A DNA stretch of 21,962 nucleotides, taken from assembly GCA_028287225.1 (NCBI GenBank), contig JAQBPZ010000006.1, forward strand, positions 1-21,962, given 5' to 3'. The stretch is from Gemmatimonadota bacterium (lineage in GTDB: Bacteria; Gemmatimonadota; Gemmatimonadetes; Gemmatimonadales; Gemmatimonadaceae). The notes beneath the pieces are model-generated. The model saw nothing but the letters and a program-made list of their open reading frames with translations, ran no database searches and was not told the DNA's origin. The first letter of the stretch is position 1. Each line of letters begins with the position of its first letter. Shown here piece after piece: positions 14,812 through 21,225 of this stretch. Both the position numbers and the translations under genes were made by a program.

Positions 14812-16995
14812 TCACCGGCGCGCGCCCACGCCGCCGGTGACACGAACGCTGCGCCGGGCGAGCTTCGCGTCGAAGTAGTCGGCAACCGCCTGGTTGACGC
14901 GCACGGAGTTCGCCCAACGCATCAAGTGGTGTGTCTCGTCGGGAATGACGAGCTCCGCATGCTCCACTCCCGCCGCACTGAGGCGCCGCGCCAGGTCGAC
15001 CGTCTGTGAGAAGCGCACATTGCGATCGTCGTCGCCGTGGATGAGCAGCACGGGGGAGCGCCAGCGCGAGATGGACGCCACCGGGGAGGCCCGCCAGGCC
15101 GTCTCGAGCGCCTGCTTCTGATCGGGCGCCTTCTCGTACTGATCCGGCGCCAGGAGGCCCCGCGCCCGCTCGGCGGTCCAGTCGTGCACGCCGTGGATGT
15201 CCACGCCGGCGGCGAACAGGTCGGAGTTGCGGCCGAGGGCGAGCGCGGTGAGGAATCCGCCGTAGGAACCGCCGTAGATCCCGATGCGGGACGTGTCCAC
15301 CTGCGCGAGGCCGCGAAGATAGCGCGCGCCGGCGACGACGTCCTGGTACTCCGACGCGCCGCGTGCGCCGCCGGCGCTGGGATGCTGGAAGTCTCGCCCG
15401 TACCCGATGCCGAGCCGGTAGTTCACGGAGAGCACGACGTACCCGAGGCTCGCGAGGTACTGGTTCATCGCGTAGCTGTTCGCGTAGTAGTCGGAGTAGT
15501 TCCAGCCGAGCAGCATCTGGCGTGGGGGGCCGCCATGGACGTAGATGATCGCCGGCTTCCGTCCGTTCCGCGCCAGCGTGGAGTCGCCCGGTCGCTCGAA
15601 GAGCTGGCCGTGGATCTCGAGGCCATCGGCGGCGCGGAAGAGCACGCGACGAGGCGTCACGAGCTGTGCCGTGGGGAATTCGGCCGGGATGCGATCATTG
15701 CCGAGCCAGCGTGCGGACCCGAGCGTGCCGGTGAGGGGCATCACGGCCGGCAGGGGAGGGCGCTGCGCGGTCGCGCCGATGAATCCGAGCGACGTGCCAT
15801 CGCCGACGAATGCGGGCGACCACTCGAGGCCGGAGCCGGCGGTGACCACGCGCGGCTCGGCGCGATCGGTGCGCACGACGACGACATGGCGACGGTCGAT
15901 GTCGTCGGCATCGGATCCGGCGTTCCCCGCGAACGCCAGCAGCGTCCCCGCGGCGTTCATCGTCAGGTGCTCCACCATGAAGCGGCCCGGCGTCAGCGCG
16001 AGCACCGCGCCGCCCGTGTCGGGCATCGAGTACAGATGCGGCCAGCCATCGAGCTCCGAGACGAAGACGACCCGGCCCGCTGCCGCGTACTGCAGGTTGG
16101 TGCCGCCGTGCGTGCCTGGCACGGACCCGCGCGCCGTCGCCGGGCTTCGCCACCGCTCCCACGCGGCGCCGGTGGCGGGATCGGCGAGCCAGATCGCCCA
16201 GGGGTTCGGCTGCTCGACCAGCGCCGAGTCGGGAGCACCGCCGCTACCGGGTCGCCGTACGAAGGCGATGCGTGATCCGTCGGGCTTCCAGCGCGGTGAC
16301 GCGTCGCGCGACGTGGAGGGAGCGAGCCAGCGGATCGGCGTGGAGTCGTTCGTGTACACGCCGATGAACGAGTGATCGCCGCGCTGCGAGACGAAGGCGA
16401 GGCGCGTACCGTCGGGCGACCAGCGCGGGGACGTGCTCGCGCCGTTCGCCGTGAAGAGGCGCGTGGGCGCGACGGATCCGTCCACTGGCGCCGTCCAGAT
16501 CGCACGATCCTTCACGAAGGCGACCACATCGCCGCGCGGCGAGACCTCGGGATCGTCGCCTTCGCCGATGCGCACCGGCGTGCCGCCCGCGAACGGGATC
16601 GTCCACAGCTCCACCTTGTGCGCCACCGGCAGCGACGCCGGGTTCGGCGAGGGGCCGTCCCAGTTCGCCCCATGGTCGCCGCCGCGCACGTAGAGGACGC
16701 GCCGGCCGTCAGCGGTGAGCGAAACGCTCGTGATCTCCTGGCCGTCGTCGCGCAGATACGCTGTGAGCCGTCGTGGTGTTGCGCCGGCGTCGTCGGCCAC
16801 CCAGATGTTGCGCAGTCCGCGTTCGTTCAGCGTCCACGCGAGATGCGTCCCGGAGGCCGCGGTAGCGAGCTCGCCAGGGAAGGGATAGCTCTTGATCTGC
16901 TCCAGCGAGTAGCCGGTGCGCTGCGCGATGGCGGTGCCCGATGCGCAGGCGTGCGCGACGGCGAGACCGAGTAGAAGGCGGACGCTGCGAGACAT
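14812..16995 (-). CDS. Secreted S9-family (prolyl oligopeptidase/acylaminoacyl-type) peptidase
   Basis: A 727-residue serine peptidase. Residues 1-25 form a signal peptide (SVRLLLGLAVAHACASG, cleavage near AIAQ), so it acts outside the cytoplasm. The N-terminal ~450 residues are a beta-propeller with TolB/PD40-like repeats such as SPRWSPDGTRLAFVS and ASPRWKPDGSRIAFV. The C-terminal alpha/beta-hydrolase domain has the oxyanion region YVHGGPP, nucleophile Ser577 in GIYGGSYGG, Asp657 in HGDDDRNV and probably His689 in DETHHL. The catalytic triad is complete. The family cleaves short peptides, often after proline or at blocked N-termini; the exact specificity is not readable. The start is supported by AAGGA 6 nt upstream. 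It converges on the isochorismatase gene with a 75-nt gap. Confidence 0.92.
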   Translation of the reverse strand: MSRSVRLLLGLAVAHACASGTAIAQRTGYSLEQIKSYPFPGELATAASGTHLAWTLNERGLRNIWVADDAGATPRRLTAYLRDDGQEITSVSLTADGRRVLYVRGGDHGANWDGPSPNPASLPVAHKVELWTIPFAGGTPVRIGEGDDPEVSPRGDVVAFVKDRAIWTAPVDGSVAPTRLFTANGASTSPRWSPDGTRLAFVSQRGDHSFIGVYTNDSTPIRWLAPSTSRDASPRWKPDGSRIAFVRRPGSGGAPDSALVEQPNPWAIWLADPATGAAWERWRSPATARGSVPGTHGGTNLQYAAAGRVVFVSELDGWPHLYSMPDTGGAVLALTPGRFMVEHLTMNAAGTLLAFAGNAGSDADDIDRRHVVVVRTDRAEPRVVTAGSGLEWSPAFVGDGTSLGFIGATAQRPPLPAVMPLTGTLGSARWLGNDRIPAEFPTAQLVTPRRVLFRAADGLEIHGQLFERPGDSTLARNGRKPAIIYVHGGPPRQMLLGWNYSDYYANSYAMNQYLASLGYVVLSVNYRLGIGYGRDFQHPSAGGARGASEYQDVVAGARYLRGLAQVDTSRIGIYGGSYGGFLTALALGRNSDLFAAGVDIHGVHDWTAERARGLLAPDQYEKAPDQKQALETAWRASPVASISRWRSPVLLIHGDDDRNVRFSQTVDLARRLSAAGVEHAELVIPDETHHLMRWANSVRVNQAVADYFDAKLARRSVRVTGGVGARR

Positions 16996-17297
16996 TCGGA
17001 ATCCTTGGCAGGTGACGAGCGACAGCGAGCGGACCTCGCACCGGCGAACGTCGCCGACGTGAGGTTCGGAGAGGTGAGGGACCGCCAATGTCGCCAACAA
17101 CCGCGCGGGGCGCCATGCCGCGCGAGCGGGGATGTACGAGATCTTGCACCGGGAAGGCACGAAGGAAGCGGAAGTGCGTGCGGGGCAACCCGCGTGGCTC
17201 CCGCGCCAGGCATTCAGAGGGGGTACGGACGGCTCGGTATGCCCGTCTCCGGCTGTTTGCATGTCTGTTTGTCCACGCCTCTCCCTGTTAACTTTCG
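16996..17297. other. Upstream region of the S9 peptidase gene, no gene seen
   Basis: About 300 nt between the peptidase start and the folded region before tRNA-Arg. No protein gene is supported and no good promoter hexamer pair was found on either strand. It presumably contains the peptidase promoter. Confidence 0.4.
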
Positions 17298-17454
17298 CGG
17301 GCTACAGCGGGGAATGGGGGAGCTTAACCCCCGTACATGCCTGTGCAGCCCGGTCTGAAGAGCCATGTCGTACCCTTGCTGGACGTACAAGCAGGGATAC
17401 AGCGGTTCTTCAAAGACGGACAGGATGCTTTAACCTGTTGAGACCAAAGCAGTT
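17298..17454 (+). ncRNA. Candidate structured RNA or leader upstream of tRNA-Arg
   Basis: Several nested stems can be drawn on the plus strand. CGGGCT (17298-17303) pairs with AGCCCG (17347-17352) and encloses a hairpin, ATGGGGG-loop-CCCCCGT (17314-17334). Next comes a long rod: GTCTGAAGAGCC (17353-17364) pairs with GGTTCTTCAAAGAC (17404-17417), with a two-base bulge and one G-T pair. Inside it, GTACCCTTGCT (17370-17380) pairs with AGCAGGGATAC (17390-17400) with one mismatch. A small stem ACAGG/CCTGT follows at ~17420-17438. I recognise no known family; SRP, tmRNA and RNase P signatures are absent. It may be an independent RNA or the leader of the tRNA-Arg transcript. Confidence 0.35.
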
Positions 17455-17528
17455 GCCCTCGTAGCTCAGGTGGATAGAGCAGCGGTTTCCTAAACCGTTG
17501 GCCGGCAGTTCGAGTCTGCCCGAGGGCA
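17455..17528 (+). tRNA. tRNA-Arg (CCT)
   Basis: A complete cloverleaf: acceptor GCCCTCG/CGAGGGC with discriminator A, D arm GCTC/GAGC, anticodon stem GCGGT/ACCGT with loop TTCCTAA, and T arm GGCAG-TTCGAGT-CTGCC. Anticodon CCT (17489-17491) reads the rare Arg codon AGG. CCA is not encoded. The 3' half of this gene is echoed at 18698-18746. Confidence 0.95.
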
Positions 17529-17561
17529 TCCCCGTGCGACGGGGGCCACACGCAGTCGAAT

Positions 17562-17609
17562 CAACGACCAAGCGCCCGGCCGGAGCCATCGGCCGGGCGC
17601 TGTTCGTTG
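17562..17609 (+). terminator. Large hairpin downstream of tRNA-Arg
   Basis: A perfect 12-bp stem, AGCGCCCGGCCG (17571-17582) with CGGCCGGGCGCT (17590-17601), loop of 7, is extended by an outer stem CAACGA/TCGTTG across a small internal loop. It lies 33 nt after the tRNA and probably ends its transcript, although the following T-run is poor (GTTCGTTG). Confidence 0.55.
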
Positions 17610-17734
17610 CACCGCACTCGCGAACCCTGACGCGAGTGGTGACATTGTGCGCGAGCCAGCCGTTGGCAGATCCCTCGCGCCTAACGCGGCGTCACGGGCG
17701 TCGGGCCGACACCCGAACATGCGAGAGGAGAATC

Positions 17735-18364
17735 ATGAGCACGGTATTCGTCAGCATCGCACTCAGCCTCGATGGCCACATGGCGCCGGACGGGATGACC
17801 ATGCACAGGCCCGAGTACAGGAACTGGGGCGCCAAGTGGGGCGCGCTGATGTCCTGGCTCATCAGCCAGCAGTACTTCCGCGAGAACCTCAAGTTCGGAC
17901 CCGGCGGAGAGACGGGCCCGGTCAACGACCTGGTTCGCCGCACCGCGGAGCGCATCGGCGCCAACATCATGGGCAAGCGGATGTTCGACCAGGGCGAGAT
18001 CTCCTGGCCGGAAGACGCTCCGTTTCACACCCCGGTCTACGTGCTCACCAACGAGAAACGTGATCCCTGGGTGCGTCCCGGCGGGACGACATTCCACTTC
18101 GTCAATGACGGGCCGGAGCGCGCCCTGGAGCTGGCTCGGACGGCGGCAGGCAGTCGTGATGTCCGCATCGCGGGGGGAGCGGATGTGATCCAGCAGTACC
18201 TGAACCTGGGCGCGGTGGACGAGATGGAGATCGCGCTGGCCCCCGTGCTGTTCGGCGGCGGGCGGCGTCTCTTCGAGAACCTCCGCGAGCCCGCACCGCA
18301 GTTTCGCATCGACAGGGTTCTCGATGGTCCAGCCGCGACACACGTGCGCTACGTGCGTCAGTGA
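17735..18364 (+). CDS. Dihydrofolate reductase family protein (RibD C-terminal-like)
   Basis: A 209-residue protein of the DHFR/RibD-C fold. It starts STVFVSIALSLDGHMAPDG, the typical first strand and substrate loop. It then shows RIGANIMGKRMFD (the GR/KxT-like nucleotide loop), VYVLTNEKRDP, the glycine-rich NADPH-binding turn DVRIAGGADVIQQYLNLG, and a C-terminal DEMEIALAPVLFGGGRRLFE. These proteins are predicted NADPH-dependent reductases. Most, like this one, lack evidence for folate or riboflavin specificity. The start is supported by GAGGAG 4 nt upstream. The gene stands alone between tRNA-Arg and a tRNA remnant, so it may be cargo of a lost integrated element. Confidence 0.85.
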   Translation: MSTVFVSIALSLDGHMAPDGMTMHRPEYRNWGAKWGALMSWLISQQYFRENLKFGPGGETGPVNDLVRRTAERIGANIMGKRMFDQGEISWPEDAPFHTPVYVLTNEKRDPWVRPGGTTFHFVNDGPERALELARTAAGSRDVRIAGGADVIQQYLNLGAVDEMEIALAPVLFGGGRRLFENLREPAPQFRIDRVLDGPAATHVRYVRQ

Positions 18365-18697
18365 GGGCGGCCTGACCACCGGTTGCCACGGACGGCCCGT
18401 CGCGCGCCCTGCCGCCGAATCCGCAGAGCCGCAGGTGCCCGGGTGGCCAGTCCCGGTCGCAGAGAGCTGAAGCAGGGGTCGTGTGAAACGTCAGCACGAA
18501 CGCCGCGCACCCGAGGTCGAGGGACTGGAGGGGCACTGACCGATCCAGGCCCGCGGGACGGAGGGTCCCATTGGCAGGCTGGCGCGGCTATGTTTCATCG
18601 CTTGGCTGTGATCTGACGGCCTCGAGCTGGATGCGGTACGGCGCTGCTGGCGGGGCTTCGGGCGGACGCCATGTCGCCTCGACTCCTGACGGGCAGC
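18365..18697. other. Gene-free stretch after the DHFR-family gene
   Basis: About 330 nt with no supported gene, no clear terminator and no promoter. GC content stays high. It ends in the tRNA-derived remnant. Confidence 0.4.
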
Positions 18698-18746
18698 GCA
18701 GCGGTTGCTGAATCGTCGGCAGGCAGTTCGAATCTGCCCGAAGGTC
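18698..18746 (+). pseudogene. Remnant of a tRNA 3' half (tRNA-Arg-like)
   Basis: This segment matches the anticodon arm, T arm and acceptor 3' strand of the tRNA-Arg at 17479-17527. Both begin GCAGCGGTT. The T-arm/acceptor part (18722-18744) differs from 17504-17526 at only 2 of 23 positions. The T stem GGCAG/CTGCC still pairs, but the anticodon stem is broken and no D arm or matching 5' acceptor strand is found upstream, so it is not a working tRNA. It may be an attachment-site copy left by integration at tRNA-Arg, or a decayed duplicate. Confidence 0.65.
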
Positions 18747-18784
18747 TCCGCTCCAACTTCACATACCAATAACCTGTAAACCTG

Positions 18785-19465
18785 ATGACGACGCCGACGC
18801 CCATGACGGACACGGGATCGATGACCACACGGGAGCCCCGGGCGACGAGCTTCGTCGACTGGTTCCACGTGAACTCGCGCTGGGTCGCGATCGGCGCGGC
18901 GGTCGTGGCGATCGCGGCCGGCGTGGCGTGGTACATCCCGCATCAGCGCGCGCTGGCGACCCGGAACGCGGACCGGATGCTGCTCGATGCGAAGCGGTCG
19001 CTGAACTCGGGGAACGCGCAGCTGGCGGAGTCGGACCTGCGCAAGGTGGCGGACCGGTATCCCGGGACGCCGTCGGGCATCGAGGCGGGGCTGCTCGTGG
19101 GACAGCTCCATCTCCAGAAGAGCGAGGCGCCGGCCGCGGTGACGTATCTCCAGGAGCTGGTGGGCAAGGCGGGCACCGGGCCGGATGCGGCGGCCGCGCA
19201 CGGGTTGCTGGCTGACGCGCTCCTCCAGACCGGCAAGGCTGCCGAAGCGGCAGCCGAGTACGAGAAGGCCGCGGGGGCCACGAGGATGCCGAACGAGCGG
19301 GCGATCCTGCAGGGCAAGGCGGGCTACGCGTACATGACGGCAGGTCGGAGCGCGGATGCGCGGAAGGTGTTCGAGGCGCTGGCGGCCCAGCAAGAAACGC
19401 CGGCGATGGCCGCCGAGGCGCGAGTCCGGCTGGGCGAGCTGGCGGCGGGCGCCGCGCGCAGCTGA
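18785..19465 (+). CDS. Membrane-anchored TPR protein (YfgM-like)
   Basis: A 226-residue protein with one transmembrane helix near residues 33-51 (WVAIGAAVVAIAAGVAWYI), followed by helical TPR-like repeats to the C-terminus (AQLAESDLRKVADRYPGTPSG, AAHGLLADALLQTGKAAEAA, KAGYAYMTAGRSADARKVFE). The short polar N-terminus with the helix close behind resembles YfgM-type proteins, which sit in the inner membrane with the TPRs in the periplasm and assist envelope protein export. That role is inferred from architecture only. No ribosome binding site stands before ATG 18785; ATG 18803 and 18821 are alternatives, the last preceded by a weak GGGA. A terminator follows at 19522. Confidence 0.78.
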   Translation: MTTPTPMTDTGSMTTREPRATSFVDWFHVNSRWVAIGAAVVAIAAGVAWYIPHQRALATRNADRMLLDAKRSLNSGNAQLAESDLRKVADRYPGTPSGIEAGLLVGQLHLQKSEAPAAVTYLQELVGKAGTGPDAAAAHGLLADALLQTGKAAEAAAEYEKAAGATRMPNERAILQGKAGYAYMTAGRSADARKVFEALAAQQETPAMAAEARVRLGELAAGAARS

Positions 19466-19521
19466 ACGGCGCGCCGGCTCGTCCTGGCGAGTCGGGTCTG
19501 CGGATGGGATGAGTCTGGCCG

Positions 19522-19550
19522 AGGCACCGCGATGGCGGTGCCTTTGTCGT
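19522..19550 (+). terminator. Intrinsic terminator after the membrane TPR gene
   Basis: A perfect 9-bp stem, AGGCACCGC (19522-19530) with GCGGTGCCT (19535-19543), loop GATG, is followed by TTGTCGTTT. It lies 56 nt after the stop codon. Confidence 0.75.
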
Positions 19551-19602
19551 TTCCGGACTCGAGGCGGAGGAGCGAGGCTGTGCGCAGGGCCGTCGAGGGT
19601 GA

Positions 19603-19863
19603 ACGGCTTTCACCGCGGAGGGCGCGAAGGACGCGGAGGACGGCCGCTCGGGCCGGCCACACGAGGCGTCGGTTCGGACCGAATGCACCGGATCGAAACG
19701 AGAACTGCCGGATGACCTCACGGCGTGCTGACGGACGCGCTGCACTGGAAATGATTCGGCAGTGTTCGGCGAGCTCGGTGCATTCGGTCGGAACCGGCCC
19801 GTCCGGATGCGTCCGGAGCGGGACGTCCTCCGCGCCCTCCGCGTCCTCCGCGGTGAAGCGGTA
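19603..19863. repeat. ~260-nt imperfect palindrome carrying CACCGCGGAGG-type repeats
   Basis: Two ~107-nt arms (19603-19710 and 19757-19863) are inverted copies around a 46-nt centre. TTCACCGCGGAGG (19609-19621) is matched perfectly by 19845-19857, and GACCGAATGCACCG (19677-19690) by 19776-19789. Between these the arms align without net gaps, and they converge again at ACTGCCG/CGGCAGT beside the centre. The outer ends also hold a ~9-nt tandem pattern (GCGCGAAGG, ACGCGGAGG). Repeats of this CGCGGAGG kind are, from memory, scattered between genes in many environmental genomes and often give false protein calls. No gene is seen inside. It could be a non-autonomous mobile or REP-like element. Confidence 0.85.
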
Positions 19864-19920
19864 CGAAGGGGTCGGGGAGGCCGACATCACGGCGCCACTG
19901 GCCGGCTCAGCAGCTGAAAG

Positions 19921-19948
19921 ATAGTACGTATAAGATGTATTATGTAAA
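19921..19948 (-). promoter_or_regulatory. Possible minus-strand promoter in an AT-rich island
   Basis: On the minus strand TTTACA (19948-19943) and TACTAT (19926-19921) are 16 bp apart, within a ~33-nt AT-rich island that stands out from the GC-rich surroundings. It would transcribe into the palindrome at 19863-19603; no protein gene lies downstream. Confidence 0.35.
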
Positions 19949-19956
19949 CTAGCGAC

Positions 19957-19985
19957 GGTGGATAAATGTGGAGAACTGTGGAGAG
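19957..19985 (-). promoter_or_regulatory. Three DnaA-box-like 9-mers at 10-bp spacing
   Basis: Read on the minus strand: TTATCCACC (19965-19957), TTCTCCACA (19975-19967) and CTCTCCACA (19985-19977), against the DnaA box TTATCCACA. Matches are 8, 8 and 7 of 9. They are exactly 10 bp apart, so they face the same side of the helix, and they lie directly beside the AT-rich island at 19918-19950. No dnaA, dnaN or other origin-associated gene is near. Confidence 0.35.
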
Positions 19986-20257
19986 CTGAAGGCCACGGTC
20001 CACGTAAGCCTCGATGCCACATGCGGTTCGCACGACTCGCCTCATCCTCGGCGCGAAAGGAGCTCATCCGGCGGCCCCACTACGCATCCCGACGCCGATG
20101 TCAGCCGGCACTGTCGCGTTCGCTGTCGGCTCTGCTGCCCGCCCCGCCGTCGCAACGGCAGCCAGGCGCGCTGTCGAGGCGCCCCGGTGCACTCCTCAGG
20201 AGCTCGCCGCGCCGGGCCGAGAGACCCACGGAGCGTAGCGCGATGGGCACGCGGAAA
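19986..20257. other. Gene-free stretch between the DnaA-box-like cluster and the GGATTCGCG repeat
   Basis: No supported gene, promoter or terminator. The open frames here look like chance frames in GC-rich DNA. Together with the repeats around it, the whole stretch 19466-20397 has no protein gene. Confidence 0.4.
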
Positions 20258-20336
20258 CAGCGAATGCGGCGAATCGACTCGGTGGCGCGAGCAGATTCGC
20301 CGTCGATCAGGTTCCGTCGGATTCGCGGGATTCGCG
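20258..20336. repeat. Inverted and tandem GGATTCGCG-type repeat
   Basis: GGATTCGCG is perfectly repeated in tandem at 20319-20336. An inverted, slightly diverged copy (GCGAATGCGGCGAATCGAC) lies at ~20260-20278. A perfect 8-bp inverted pair, GGCGAATC (20268-20275) and GATTCGCC (20294-20301), lies between. The segment is non-coding and distinct in sequence from the larger palindrome. Confidence 0.65.
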
Positions 20337-20397
20337 TACGCGGACAGCAAACTGAGAGGGCCCGGCAGGCGACGCGAGAGCTCCAGGTGCGCGCCGC

Positions 20398-21225
20398 TCA
20401 GGCCGGCGACAGCTCCCCGAAGCGGCCCTCGAATACCAGCCGCGCCTCGCCGGACAGCGACGGAAGCCACGCGCCGGACACGCGCGCCAGCCGCACCCGG
20501 TGGGTCCGCCCCGAGCGTGTCGTCAACCGCACGAGCTCGGTCGCCTCGCCGGCCTCGGCCAGGAGGATCGCGGTGGCCACGGAGCCGGTGCCGCAGGCCA
20601 GCGTCTCGCCCTCCACCCCCCGCTCGTAGGTGCGGATCCGCCACCCGCCGGCGCCGTCCGGCGCCACGAAGTTGACGTTCGCCCCCTGCGCCAGCGAGGG
20701 ATCGAAGCGCAGCGGACGCCCCCGGCCGACCACGTCGACGGCCTCCACGTCATCCACCCGGACCGTCAGGTGTGGGACTCCGGCCAGGGCGAAGCCGATC
20801 CAGCGCTCGCCAGCTTCCAGCCGAAATGGCAGGTTCGCCCGAACGTCGGCGACGGGCTGAAGGTCCACCTCGGCCGCTCCGGACTCGAGCCGGGCGCCGA
20901 GGATACCGGCGTCGGACTCGATCCGGAACTCGGGCATCCGGACGATGCCGAGCTCGGTCGCCAGGCGTGCCGAGCAGAGGGAGGCGTTTCCGCAGAGCGC
21001 GGCGGGGGAGCCGTCGCTGTTGAGGTAGGTCATCCGGAAGTCCGCCAGCGTGGACGGCTCCAGGAAGACGATGCCGTCCGCCCCCACCCCGGTGGCCCGG
21101 GCGCAGAGCGACTGGATCACCGCCGCCTCGGCAAGCGGCCCGGGCGCCTCGCGCGTGGCGTCGACCATGATGAAGTCGTTGCCCGACCCGCTCATCTTGT
21201 AGAAGGTGCGGCCCCCCGGCAGCAT
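20398..21225 (-). CDS. dapF: Diaminopimelate epimerase
   Basis: A PLP-independent racemase that converts LL- to meso-diaminopimelate for lysine and peptidoglycan synthesis. The 275-residue protein has the substrate-binding start MSGSGNDFIMVD, the first catalytic cysteine Cys78 in LCGNASLC and the second, Cys211, in ACGTGSVATA. ATGVGADGIVFLE, NSDGSPAALCGN and TYERGVEGETLACG also fit the family. The first active-site motif reads CGNASLC where most DapF proteins have CGNGxRC, so an arginine is replaced by leucine. ATG 21225 overlaps the stop of the upstream glycosyltransferase in TGATG, giving translational coupling and the standard N-terminus. An in-frame start at 21249 would lie inside that gene. 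Confidence 0.95.
   Translation of the reverse strand: MLPGGRTFYKMSGSGNDFIMVDATREAPGPLAEAAVIQSLCARATGVGADGIVFLEPSTLADFRMTYLNSDGSPAALCGNASLCSARLATELGIVRMPEFRIESDAGILGARLESGAAEVDLQPVADVRANLPFRLEAGERWIGFALAGVPHLTVRVDDVEAVDVVGRGRPLRFDPSLAQGANVNFVAPDGAGGWRIRTYERGVEGETLACGTGSVATAILLAEAGEATELVRLTTRSGRTHRVRLARVSGAWLPSLSGEARLVFEGRFGELSPA

Noticed and set aside
17679..17685. GCCTAAC as an integron attC inverse core site
   Set aside because: Only the 7-base RYYYAAC match is present. No GTTRRRY partner or matching attC after the DHFR-family gene was found.
18654..18746. A working class II tRNA ending in the GGCAG T arm
   Set aside because: A CTTCG could pair with the 3' acceptor strand, but there is no D arm, the anticodon stem does not pair and position 2 mismatches.
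19324..20067. Protein-coding frame through the palindrome (translation with FTAEDAEGAED)
   Set aside because: This kind of translation comes from the CGCGGAGG repeat and is a familiar false gene call. The frame spans the palindrome and the end of the TPR gene.
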